From positions 1 to 12,657 of the forward strand of contig DOWV01000040.1 in the NCBI GenBank assembly GCA_003519375.1: a stretch of DNA of 12,657 nucleotides, given 5' to 3'. The stretch is from Bacteroidota bacterium. GTDB lineage: Bacteria; Bacteroidota; Ignavibacteria; UBA10030. Position numbers and translations under genes: made by a program. Of the stretch, positions 1 through 7,531 are shown piece after piece. Positions within the stretch are counted from its first letter, which is position 1. The number at the start of each line of letters is the position of its first letter. The notes beneath the pieces were generated by a model. That model was not told the DNA's origin, made no database searches, and was given only the letters and a program-made list of their open reading frames with translations.

Positions 1-27
1 GCTGGTGTCCTACTCTACAATTCATGT

Positions 28-67
28 GTGCGTGGAGCAACCCGTCGTTGCTCCACGCACCTTTTTT
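28..67 (+). terminator. Strong rho-independent terminator just upstream of the receptor gene
   Basis: A perfect 14-bp inverted repeat has arms GTGCGTGGAGCAAC (28-41) and GTTGCTCCACGCAC (47-60) around the loop CCGTC. It is followed by C and a run of six T (62-67). This is a textbook intrinsic terminator for rightward transcription. There is no matching A-run on the left, so it is not clearly bidirectional. Its position rules out the longest reading of the next gene (from 24), which would translate through the hairpin. It most simply ends a gene left of the window. Because the next start codon is only 20 bp away, it could also lie in the receptor leader as an attenuator. Confidence 0.9.
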
Positions 68-86
68 GAATTCTTGCAGGTGCTCT

Positions 87-2804
87 ATGAGCCATGGAAC
101 AAAAGCCGCACGGTCCGGGAAGGGATTTCCGGGAATCAATTTCCAGCTTGTGTTGCTTGCCGCGCTTGTGTCGGTTCACCTCACAGCCTTCTCGGGACAA
201 ACCGGGAAAATCGCAGGCCGGGTCGTCGATGCAACCACGGGTGAGTCATTGATAGGCGCGAACGTTATTCTGCTCGGAACAACACTTGGCGCTTCGACGG
301 ACATCGATGGATTCTACACGATTAACAACATTCCGCCGGGGAAGTACTCCGTCGTGGTCAACTTCATAGGATACCGGAGACTGGTGACGACGGATGTTAT
401 CGTCAAGATCGATCTGACGACGCGGGTTGACGCGAAATTGCAGCCGCAGGCGATCGAGGTGGGCGAGGTGGTGGTGCGGGCTGAAAGGCCCATCGTCCAG
501 AAGGACCTGACCTCGACCTCGGTGACAATGTCTTCAGACGATCTCAAGAGGATCCCGACAGAGAGCGTCGGGCAGGTCATCAACATTCAGGCTGGAGTGG
601 TCGGCGGCCACTTCCGCGGGGGGCGATCGAATGAGGTTGCGTATCTGGTCGACGGCGTGACCGTGAACGACCCGTACAACAACCAGCGGAGCATTGAGAT
701 CGATAACACCTCCATTCGGGAGATGGAAGTGATCAGCGGAACATTCAACGCCGAGTACGGCCAGGCCATGTCGGGTGTAGTGAATATCGTCACGCAGGAA
801 GGATCGCAAAAGTACCGGGGATCGCTCTCAGTCTACACCGGCGATTATGTCACGAATCACACATCCACGTTTCCAAATGTGGGGCAGTTCACCAGCTTCC
901 GGACCAGGAATGTGCAGGGAAGCATCAGCGGACCGACACCTCTGAAAGACCTCTCGTTCTTCGGCACCGGCCGCTACTACTACGACCGTGGTTATCTCTA
1001 CGGCATCCGGGTGTACAAAGTGACGGACTATGCGCCAACGTTTCCGAATTCGGCTGACAGGTCCATTTTTATCAATCATAATACTGGAGATGGCGCACAC
1101 GTTCCCATGAATCCCTCCCGCCGCTATTCCTTCAGCGGGAAGCTGACGTATGCGCTCGGGGAGTTCAAGCTTGCGTATTCGGCTCTCTGGGATGACACAT
1201 GGAATAAGTACTACGACCACTCATTTGCATGGACCCCTGACGGAATCACGAATCATTACAGGAGGGATCTTGTGCAGTCGTTTCAGGTGACGCACGCCCC
1301 CTCCGCCAACACGTACCAGACCCTGAAGCTCTCTTACAACTGGTTCGACTACAAGGGGTACTTGTACGAAGATCCCTACGACCCGCGTTATGTCGATCCC
1401 GACCGCGGGACGCCAATCTCGAACTACACGTTCAGATCCGGCGGTAATCAAACCGACCGGTACGATCGCTATTCGAAATCGCTCATCGGGCAATGGTCCT
1501 TGACATCCCAGCTCTCGCCGAGGCACAAAGTGAGTGCGGGCGTCGAAGCGCGGATTCACGATATCTACAGCCACGGTATGTCGATCATGAACCGCAATAC
1601 CGTTGAAACCGACAGCACGGGCGGCCTGATCTTCGAGATCGGTTACCCGCAACCTGGAGCCCCCGGCAACCAATCGTATCTCAAAAAACCAATCGAGCTT
1701 TCTGCTTATTTGCAGGACAAGGTCGAGTACGACAATTTTATCATCAATGCAGGTGTCCGGTTCGACTATTTCGATCCGAAATCATCGTATCCCCTGGATC
1801 TGCGGAACCCGACAAAGAACCCGAATTTCCCGGGCGCAGGTGCGTTGAAGAATGCGACCGCAAAAGTCCAGCTCAGCCCGCGTCTCGGCGTCTCGTTCCC
1901 GATCACCGATCAGGGAATCATCCACTTCTCCTACGGGCATTTCTTCCAGATCCCGAGTTTCGAAAATCTGTACTACAACTCCGATTATCTTGTCACGCCG
2001 AGCAGCTCACTTTCCAATAGAATCGGTAATCCGGATCTTGAAGCACAGCGAACGGTCATGTACGAACTCGGCCTGCAGCAAGTGCTCTTCACAAACATAG
2101 GTCTGGACTTCACGGTCTACTATCGCGATATCCGGAACCTGCTGGGAATGGAAATTCTCAACACGTACGAGGGATTCAAGTATGCCCGGTTCATCAACCG
2201 CGACTATGCCAACATCAAGGGATTCATTCTGTCGCTGGACCGGCAATTCACAGAGTACTTCGGCATCAAACTCGACTACACCTATCAAATAGCAGAGGGA
2301 AACGCTTCCGATCCGATGTCGGTGTTTTACAATAATCAAACGGACCCGCCCATTGAAACAAACAAGAAAGTCGTGGCCCTCGATTGGGATCAGCGGTCGA
2401 CGTTGAATCTCTCGCTCACGGTCGGGAAGCCGGGTGATTGGAGCGCAGGAGCGATCCTCCAGTACGGAACAGGATTTCCGTACACGGAAGATATTCGCGT
2501 CTCCAACGGGCTTCGCTTTGAAAACGGCGGCATCAAGCCGGCAACCTTCAGCGTCGATCTCCGCGCCGAGAAAAGTATAAGGCTCGGGGATCTCGATGTC
2601 ACACTTTTTGCCCTCGTCTATAATTTGTTAGACAGGAAGAACGAACGCAATGTCGATGCCGCCAGCGGCAGGACGAACATCGACCTCTTCACGTATCTCG
2701 CAGGTCCGATCTACGGGCTTAACACCATCGAGCAGTATGTGAACAATCCCGGGAACTATTCGGCCCCGCGACAGCTTCGGCTCGGATTGTCCGTCGAATT
2801 CTAG
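87..2804 (+). CDS. TonB-dependent outer-membrane receptor with N-terminal carboxypeptidase-regulatory-like domain (SusC-like role)
   Basis: A 905-residue outer-membrane active transporter, probably for oligosaccharides judging by the hydrolases downstream. Residues 1-38 form a signal peptide (basic start, then LVLLAALVSVHLTAFSGQ). Residues about 40-124 are a CarboxypepD_reg-like beta-sandwich (GKIAGRVVDATTGESLIGAN, then DIDGFYTINNIPPGKY). The plug domain covers about 125-238, from EVVVRAERP through AYLVDGVTVND to GVVNIVTQEG. The rest is a Tyr/Asp-rich beta-barrel ending in RLGLSVEF with the C-terminal Phe usual for outer-membrane proteins. Family membership is clear; the substrate is inference. 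The ATG at 87 was chosen because an upstream ATG at 24 would read through the terminator hairpin, and because this start gives a normal signal peptide; only a weak AGG (78-80) precedes it. No SusD homologue follows, which sets it apart from a classical SusC/SusD pair. The next gene begins 35 bp later, suggesting co-transcription. Confidence 0.93.
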   Translation: MSHGTKAARSGKGFPGINFQLVLLAALVSVHLTAFSGQTGKIAGRVVDATTGESLIGANVILLGTTLGASTDIDGFYTINNIPPGKYSVVVNFIGYRRLVTTDVIVKIDLTTRVDAKLQPQAIEVGEVVVRAERPIVQKDLTSTSVTMSSDDLKRIPTESVGQVINIQAGVVGGHFRGGRSNEVAYLVDGVTVNDPYNNQRSIEIDNTSIREMEVISGTFNAEYGQAMSGVVNIVTQEGSQKYRGSLSVYTGDYVTNHTSTFPNVGQFTSFRTRNVQGSISGPTPLKDLSFFGTGRYYYDRGYLYGIRVYKVTDYAPTFPNSADRSIFINHNTGDGAHVPMNPSRRYSFSGKLTYALGEFKLAYSALWDDTWNKYYDHSFAWTPDGITNHYRRDLVQSFQVTHAPSANTYQTLKLSYNWFDYKGYLYEDPYDPRYVDPDRGTPISNYTFRSGGNQTDRYDRYSKSLIGQWSLTSQLSPRHKVSAGVEARIHDIYSHGMSIMNRNTVETDSTGGLIFEIGYPQPGAPGNQSYLKKPIELSAYLQDKVEYDNFIINAGVRFDYFDPKSSYPLDLRNPTKNPNFPGAGALKNATAKVQLSPRLGVSFPITDQGIIHFSYGHFFQIPSFENLYYNSDYLVTPSSSLSNRIGNPDLEAQRTVMYELGLQQVLFTNIGLDFTVYYRDIRNLLGMEILNTYEGFKYARFINRDYANIKGFILSLDRQFTEYFGIKLDYTYQIAEGNASDPMSVFYNNQTDPPIETNKKVVALDWDQRSTLNLSLTVGKPGDWSAGAILQYGTGFPYTEDIRVSNGLRFENGGIKPATFSVDLRAEKSIRLGDLDVTLFALVYNLLDRKNERNVDAASGRTNIDLFTYLAGPIYGLNTIEQYVNNPGNYSAPRQLRLGLSVEF

Positions 2805-2824
2805 TGGATGCACACGTACGAATT

Positions 2825-2830
2825 GAGGAG
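2825..2830 (+). promoter_or_regulatory. Ribosome binding site that sets the start of the large secreted protein
   Basis: GAGGAG lies 9 bp before the ATG at 2840. The reading frame is open back to an ATG-like start at 2804 that overlaps the receptor stop codon, but that start would place this site inside the coding region and add 12 charged residues ahead of the signal peptide. The site therefore supports the start at 2840. Confidence 0.65.
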
Positions 2831-2839
2831 CGACGAGTG

Positions 2840-5800
2840 ATGTCTAAGAAGATGAAGTACCTGATAGCGTGGTTCATCGGTTGCGGCTTGGCGACAGCCG
2901 TCGCACAGCCAAAACTTGTTCTCAATATCACGTCTGTTGATTTCGGAAACGTCAGGGTGGGAGTTCTCGACGCGAGGACAGGGTGGAGCACATTTCTGAT
3001 GACGAACATGGGCACCGACACCCTTCGGATTTCCGATGTGACGTCTTCGCAGAGCGTGTTCTTTGCATCTCCGAAGACGGTCAGGATCGCCCCGGGGGCC
3101 TCGTTTGTCGATACCGTGCGATTCGTGCCAAACGCCGTTGGTCTTGTTGCCGCACAGCTCTCCATTCTCAGCAATGATCCGGCCTCGCCGATGGTAATTC
3201 CCATCAGGGGATTTGGGATCAGCTCGAGCGTTGTGGATCCGAAGACCGCAACATACCGCGCCGACAGTAAAGGCGATGTGCAGTTCCGCAAAGAAGGAGT
3301 CATGGACGGCAACCGGGTTGTGACACTCTTCAACAGCAACGGCGAAATCGGGCACTGGCCGTTCCAGCCCTCCGCTGTTTGGCCAAAAGGAACTGACCAT
3401 TCGTACCTGGATGGCGTTGCTCTGCTCATCGGGGCCAAGATTGTGGCGCCCGGAAATGGAAGAGTTGTGACGCCGATTATCTCGGCCTACCGTGAGGAAG
3501 TCTCAAGAGATCCTGTGACAGGAGAAGAGTGGGTCTTCCAGCCGGTGCCGGGGTATGTCAACCCCTCTGCGGAGCGCCCTGCGATCAACAAGGATCCGTC
3601 CACGTGGCCCGATGCCTGGCCCCCGGCGCTCGGTTTGGATCCGACCTGGAACAAATACTGGTACGGGTATTTCGGCCGCGGCGTGAGCAACGCTGACTTT
3701 GAAACGTATTATGTCATGGATGACTCAAAGATGAGGAAGTTCTCCCGCGCACCCTTCAACTACATGCCCATTGCCGCAGATTCAACGCGGGCCGGACTTG
3801 GGGCAAGGGTAGAGGTGCGGGGATTTCAGTGGTCTCACGTGCTGGCCGAGGATATCATTTTCTGGCACTATGATATTGTCAATATCTCGGACAACGACTA
3901 TGACACCACGTGTTTTGGTTTCTACACGGATCCAGGGGTCGGCGGAACAAACAATAATGGGAATAGCGCTCGTTACAATACGAAGCTCGATCTTGCGTAT
4001 GCGTGGTGCACAAGCGGCCTGGGCGTGCCGGGGAACTACAAGACCGGATATGTCGGGTATGCGTACCTGGAGAGTCCGGGAAACCCCTGGAATAGCGTCG
4101 ATGATGACGAAGATGGGATGATGAACGAGCGGCGCGATGACAACATCGACAACAACCACAACTGGCTCGCATACTCCGATTTGAACAAGAACGGAAAATG
4201 GGATCTGGGCGAGCCGCTGAACGACGATCTCGGCCGGGACGGTGTCGGACCGACGGATCCGCAGTACACCGGCGCTGATGAGGGAGAAGGAGACGGAATC
4301 CCCACGCATGGTGAACCGAACTTCGACGAGACCGACAAAGACGAATCCGACCAAATCGGGTTGCAGGCTATCTCGATCTACATACTCGCGGACAAGGGCC
4401 CGACCGGGGGCTGGCCGAAAAACGACGACGTGATGTGGGCGAAGATGAACAACGGTTTCAGGGACACGCTCGTTCAAAATACCAACATCAGCATGGTGTT
4501 CTCTTCGGGCCCGTTCCCTTGGAAGCAAACGAGGCGTGAGCGTTTCTCGATGGCTCTGGCGTTCGGAAACGATCTGGATAATCTGATCTTCAACAAGCAG
4601 ACGGTCCAGGATATCTACAACGCGAACTATAATTTCTCGAAGCCTCCGTACACGCCGCGCTTGACCGCCGTGCCGGGCAACGGCCGGGTATTCCTGTACT
4701 GGGATGCGATTGCCGAGCAGTCTGTCGACCGTTTCCTGGGATTTGAAGATCCGAATGATCTGTCGAAGGGATATAAGAAGAACTTCGAGGGTTATTCCCT
4801 CTATCGCAGCACTGAACCGGAGTTCAATGACGTGAAGCTCGTCACCGATTCCAGGGGCGAGCCGAAATACTGGAAGCCGATTGCGCAGTTCGATCTTGTC
4901 GACTCCATCGCCGGTCCTGATCCCGTCGGTATCAACGGCGCTCATTTCTGGCGCGGCGCAAATACCGGGTTGCAGCATTCCTATGTCGACACCGACGTGA
5001 AGAACGGTGTGCGCTATTTCTATGCCGTTGTCTCGTACACAAAGGGTGATCCGACCCGCGGCACCCGCGGCCTTCAACCGACAGAGTGTCCCAAGATCAT
5101 CACGGCGGATTATGCCGGCAACATCAAGTTCATCGACATCAATGCAGCGGTTGTCACGCCGAACGCTCCGGCGGCGGGCTATCGCGCTCCTTCCGTGGAG
5201 GGAAACCTCAACCAGGTGACGCAGGGTATCGGCACCGGCAGGCTTTCACTGCAGGTTTTTGACCCGACTCTTGTTCAGGAGGGGGACGAGTATACGGTGA
5301 CATTCACGGCCGATGCACCTCTCCCAAAATATGCCACCAAATCGGGTATCATCACGATGAAACGGGGCGTGAACATTGATACCGTGATGCGGGACTTCAC
5401 GGCAGAGAACTTTGGAGCCGAGAAGTACTCTATGCCGTTTAACGGGATGGTTTTGTCCGTGCTCAATGATACAGCGGTGTCGGTGATTGACACATCATCA
5501 GGTTGGGTGGTTGGCCGGAGCAATGTGTTCATGCGGCCGGCGATTGACAACTCCTTCATTTCGCGGAATATCGCGTGGCCGGGTGACTATGAGATAAAGT
5601 TTACAGAGTCGGCCGCCGATACGACCGCATTTGACGCGCCTCCGCAATATCCGCTGATGCCCGTGAATTTCACAATCACAAATACTACATCGGGAAAGAG
5701 AGTGAAGTTCATCATCGATGATCGGGACGCGTCCGGGACATTCTCGCTCGGTGACACGTTACGAATCATCGATGGGTACGCGAGCGAAGCGGACTTCAAA

Positions 5801-6280
5801 ATTGTCTACAAGGTCTCCTATGGCAGGCCGTTCGGAGGCACCGTCAACTATCCTCAGTCCGGGGACCGGTTTGTCATCAAGACCACCAAGCCCTTCTTTG
5901 CCGGCGACTACTTTGCGTTCAAGACTCACAAAGCAACGACAGACAATGATATTGCGAAGAACCAGTTGAGCGAGATTACGGTTGTGCCCAACCCGTATAT
6001 CGCGACCGCGGTATGGGAGGCCCGCTCCCTTTACACGACGGGACGGGGAGATCGAAAAATCGAATTCAAGAAGCTCCCGGCTAAATGCACCGTGCGGATC
6101 TACACGGTTTCCGGAGCGCTCGTGAAGACCCTCTACAAGGACGGGTCCGCGATGGACGGCGCTCTCGCGTGGAACCTGGTATCCGATGACGGAATGGATG
6201 TCGCTTTTGGCCTCTATGTTTATCACGTGGAAGCGGAGGGCATCGGCGAGCACATTGGAAAATTCGCGGTGGTGAAATGA
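2840..6280 (+). CDS. Large secreted multidomain surface protein (Ig-like, acidic Ca-binding-like region, FN3-like, FlgD/T9SS-like tail)
   Basis: A 1146-residue exported protein with no assigned enzymatic function. Residues 1-22 are a signal peptide (MSKKMKYLIAWFIGCGLATAVA, cut before QPKL). About 24-125 is an ASH/choice-of-anchor-D-like Ig domain (ITSVDFGNVRVG, then RFVPNAVGLVAAQLSILSND and IPIRGFG). About 420-507 is very rich in Asp/Asn/Glu and holds a 12-residue loop fitting the EF-hand pattern (DLNKNGKWDLGE, 447-458), so calcium binding is likely. From about 602 comes a fibronectin III-like domain (TPRLTAVPGNGRVFLYWDAI, then FEGYSLYRS). About 1044-1146 is a tail with VVPNPY, CTVRIYTVSGALVKTLY, FGLYVYHV and a final GKFAVVK, resembling FlgD-like Ig and T9SS sorting domains. 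It sits between the receptor and a PorV-family gene. A role as surface glycan-binding partner of the receptor, in place of SusD, is my inference; a purely structural role is also possible. Confidence 0.85.
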   Translation: MSKKMKYLIAWFIGCGLATAVAQPKLVLNITSVDFGNVRVGVLDARTGWSTFLMTNMGTDTLRISDVTSSQSVFFASPKTVRIAPGASFVDTVRFVPNAVGLVAAQLSILSNDPASPMVIPIRGFGISSSVVDPKTATYRADSKGDVQFRKEGVMDGNRVVTLFNSNGEIGHWPFQPSAVWPKGTDHSYLDGVALLIGAKIVAPGNGRVVTPIISAYREEVSRDPVTGEEWVFQPVPGYVNPSAERPAINKDPSTWPDAWPPALGLDPTWNKYWYGYFGRGVSNADFETYYVMDDSKMRKFSRAPFNYMPIAADSTRAGLGARVEVRGFQWSHVLAEDIIFWHYDIVNISDNDYDTTCFGFYTDPGVGGTNNNGNSARYNTKLDLAYAWCTSGLGVPGNYKTGYVGYAYLESPGNPWNSVDDDEDGMMNERRDDNIDNNHNWLAYSDLNKNGKWDLGEPLNDDLGRDGVGPTDPQYTGADEGEGDGIPTHGEPNFDETDKDESDQIGLQAISIYILADKGPTGGWPKNDDVMWAKMNNGFRDTLVQNTNISMVFSSGPFPWKQTRRERFSMALAFGNDLDNLIFNKQTVQDIYNANYNFSKPPYTPRLTAVPGNGRVFLYWDAIAEQSVDRFLGFEDPNDLSKGYKKNFEGYSLYRSTEPEFNDVKLVTDSRGEPKYWKPIAQFDLVDSIAGPDPVGINGAHFWRGANTGLQHSYVDTDVKNGVRYFYAVVSYTKGDPTRGTRGLQPTECPKIITADYAGNIKFIDINAAVVTPNAPAAGYRAPSVEGNLNQVTQGIGTGRLSLQVFDPTLVQEGDEYTVTFTADAPLPKYATKSGIITMKRGVNIDTVMRDFTAENFGAEKYSMPFNGMVLSVLNDTAVSVIDTSSGWVVGRSNVFMRPAIDNSFISRNIAWPGDYEIKFTESAADTTAFDAPPQYPLMPVNFTITNTTSGKRVKFIIDDRDASGTFSLGDTLRIIDGYASEADFKIVYKVSYGRPFGGTVNYPQSGDRFVIKTTKPFFAGDYFAFKTHKATTDNDIAKNQLSEITVVPNPYIATAVWEARSLYTTGRGDRKIEFKKLPAKCTVRIYTVSGALVKTLYKDGSAMDGALAWNLVSDDGMDVAFGLYVYHVEAEGIGEHIGKFAVVK

Positions 6281-6288
6281 GGACCTCC

Positions 6289-7317
6289 ATGAAAAAAATA
6301 TCACTTGTCGTCCTGGCCCTGATCCTCCTCGGGGATCATTCTCTTCTTGCGCAGGGTTCAAGCGGAGTATCCAAGCGCGGCACGTCAGCAGCTCCGTTCC
6401 TGTCCATCGCCCAGGGTGCAAGAGCGTTGGGCATTGGCGGGGCGTTCGTGGCCATCGCGGATGATCCGAGCGCGATGTACTGGAATCCCTCGGGCATCGC
6501 CGACCTGCAGGGCTTCAATCTCATGGTCGATCACACCTACTGGTTTGCCGACATCCAGTACAATTTTGTGGGCGCCACGATCGGCCTCGGATCGTATGGA
6601 GTGCTCGGGATCAACCTGACGGCGTCGGACATCGACCAGATGAATGTCACAACCATCGATCAACAGGATGGGACCGGAGAGGTCTTCACCGTCAGCGATC
6701 TTGCCGTGGGCCTCACGTACGGATTGAAACTGACCGACAAATTCTCGATCGGATTCAATCCCAAATTTGTGTACCAGAAAATATGGAAAATGAGCGCCAG
6801 CGCCGTCGCGCTGGACCTCGGCGTGAAGTATGCAACTCCATTCGAGGGGGTGACGCTCGGCATGTCGATCACGAATTTCGGGACAAAAATGCAGATGGCC
6901 GGCAACAATGCGCTCGTTCTCTATAACTCCGATCCGGGCAACACCGGGCATAACACGCGGGTTCCGGCGCACCTCGCAATGGAAGAATGGGAGCTTCCTT
7001 TGAATTTCCGTGTCGGCATCGCGTACGATGTGCCAGTGGGAGCACTAGGCAAGATGAAGCTCGCTTTGGATGCGTCGCATCCAAGCGATAACTATGAGAG
7101 CATCAATGTCGGCGGAGAGTACGTCTTTGATGACTTTGTCTATGTGCGGGGAGGAATGAAATCGCTCTTCCAGAAGGACACCGAAGAGTCCTTCACGGCC
7201 GGGCTTGGTATCAAGCAGTTCGTCGTCGGTAACTTGCAGTTCATGGTTGATTATTCGTACCAGGACCTCAAGCGGCTCAGGAATGCTCAAAAGATTACGC
7301 TCGGAATTGCTTTTTGA
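6289..7317 (+). CDS. PorV/PorQ-family outer-membrane beta-barrel protein
   Basis: A 342-residue FadL-like beta-barrel protein. Signal peptide MKKISLVVLALILLGDHSLLAQ is followed by the family signature: AAPFLSIAQGARALGIGGAF, then AIADDPSAMYWNPSGIADLQ. Next come alternating barrel strands and a final strand ending QKITLGIAF. In characterised T9SS, PorV is the outer-membrane shuttle that accepts C-terminally tagged cargo after translocation; other family members have unknown roles. Here it follows a protein with a T9SS-like tail and precedes two hydrolases with such tails, so a cargo-handling role is plausible but not proven. The start is set at the ATG at 6289, preceded by GAGG (6280-6283) and giving a clean lysine-rich signal peptide. 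An in-frame ATG at 6277 overlapping the previous stop (ATGA) would add four residues. Tight spacing argues for translation coupled to the upstream gene. Confidence 0.88.
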   Translation: MKKISLVVLALILLGDHSLLAQGSSGVSKRGTSAAPFLSIAQGARALGIGGAFVAIADDPSAMYWNPSGIADLQGFNLMVDHTYWFADIQYNFVGATIGLGSYGVLGINLTASDIDQMNVTTIDQQDGTGEVFTVSDLAVGLTYGLKLTDKFSIGFNPKFVYQKIWKMSASAVALDLGVKYATPFEGVTLGMSITNFGTKMQMAGNNALVLYNSDPGNTGHNTRVPAHLAMEEWELPLNFRVGIAYDVPVGALGKMKLALDASHPSDNYESINVGGEYVFDDFVYVRGGMKSLFQKDTEESFTAGLGIKQFVVGNLQFMVDYSYQDLKRLRNAQKITLGIAF

Positions 7318-7531
7318 GCCCCGGTTACTCCGCGTAGAGAGTGTGTCTTAGGCTGATGTGATGGAATGCAGGTGCGAACGGAATCGAAGGTCATGTTCTG
7401 AGGGGTACTGTCGGGAACTTGCTCCTGCCGTGGGACGCTCTGCGAAGGGCACGAGGTTCCCCTCTCTCCGCTGCTCTGCACAACATTGCATCCATCGTAA
7501 CGCCCTCCCCCTTCTTCAACAAGGATTGGAT
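7318..7531 (+). other. Intergenic leader between the porV-like gene and GH2
   Basis: These 214 bp are the longest gap in the window. No intrinsic terminator (hairpin plus T-run) is visible, so transcription may continue from the first three genes. No convincing Bacteroidota-type (TAnnTTTG) or sigma70 promoter was seen. One imperfect long-range inverted pair, GAGGGGTAC (7400-7408) with GTTCCCCTC (7456-7464), matches 8 of 9 positions around a 47-nt loop and might fold in the mRNA leader; it matches no riboswitch I recognise. The frame of GH2 is open back to 7358, but the Cys/Arg-rich peptide this would encode does not look real. Confidence 0.5.
7521..7525 (+). promoter_or_regulatory. Ribosome binding site that sets the GH2 start
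   Basis: AAGGA lies 6 bp before the ATG at 7532. That ATG begins a standard signal peptide, so this site rules out the in-frame upstream start at 7358, which would bury the signal peptide behind 58 Cys/Arg-rich residues. Confidence 0.75.

Noticed and set aside
24..86. N-terminal extension of the receptor from an ATG at 24
   Set aside because: It would translate through the perfect terminator hairpin and put 21 Cys/Ser-rich residues before a normal signal peptide.
2719..3438. Antisense frame of 239 codons across the receptor-large protein junction
   Set aside because: It spans the ends of two well-supported genes on the other strand, lacks any family resemblance and is Arg/Ser/Thr-rich as expected for a shadow.
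3782..5077. Long antisense open frame (431 codons, minus strand) opposite the large secreted protein
   Set aside because: The plus-strand gene has clear domains and a ribosome binding site. The antisense product is a repetitive V/R/I-rich string with no recognisable motif or signal, typical of a shadow frame in a GC-biased gene.
7400..7464. Possible riboswitch or structured RNA in the GH2 leader
   Set aside because: Only one imperfect 9-bp pairing with a long loop is visible and no conserved riboswitch core is recognised. It is kept only as a note in the intergenic entry.
7358..7531. N-terminal extension of GH2, or a separate small Cys-rich peptide
   Set aside because: The frame is open, but the ATG at 7532 has a good ribosome binding site and a signal peptide. 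The extension shows no conserved feature.
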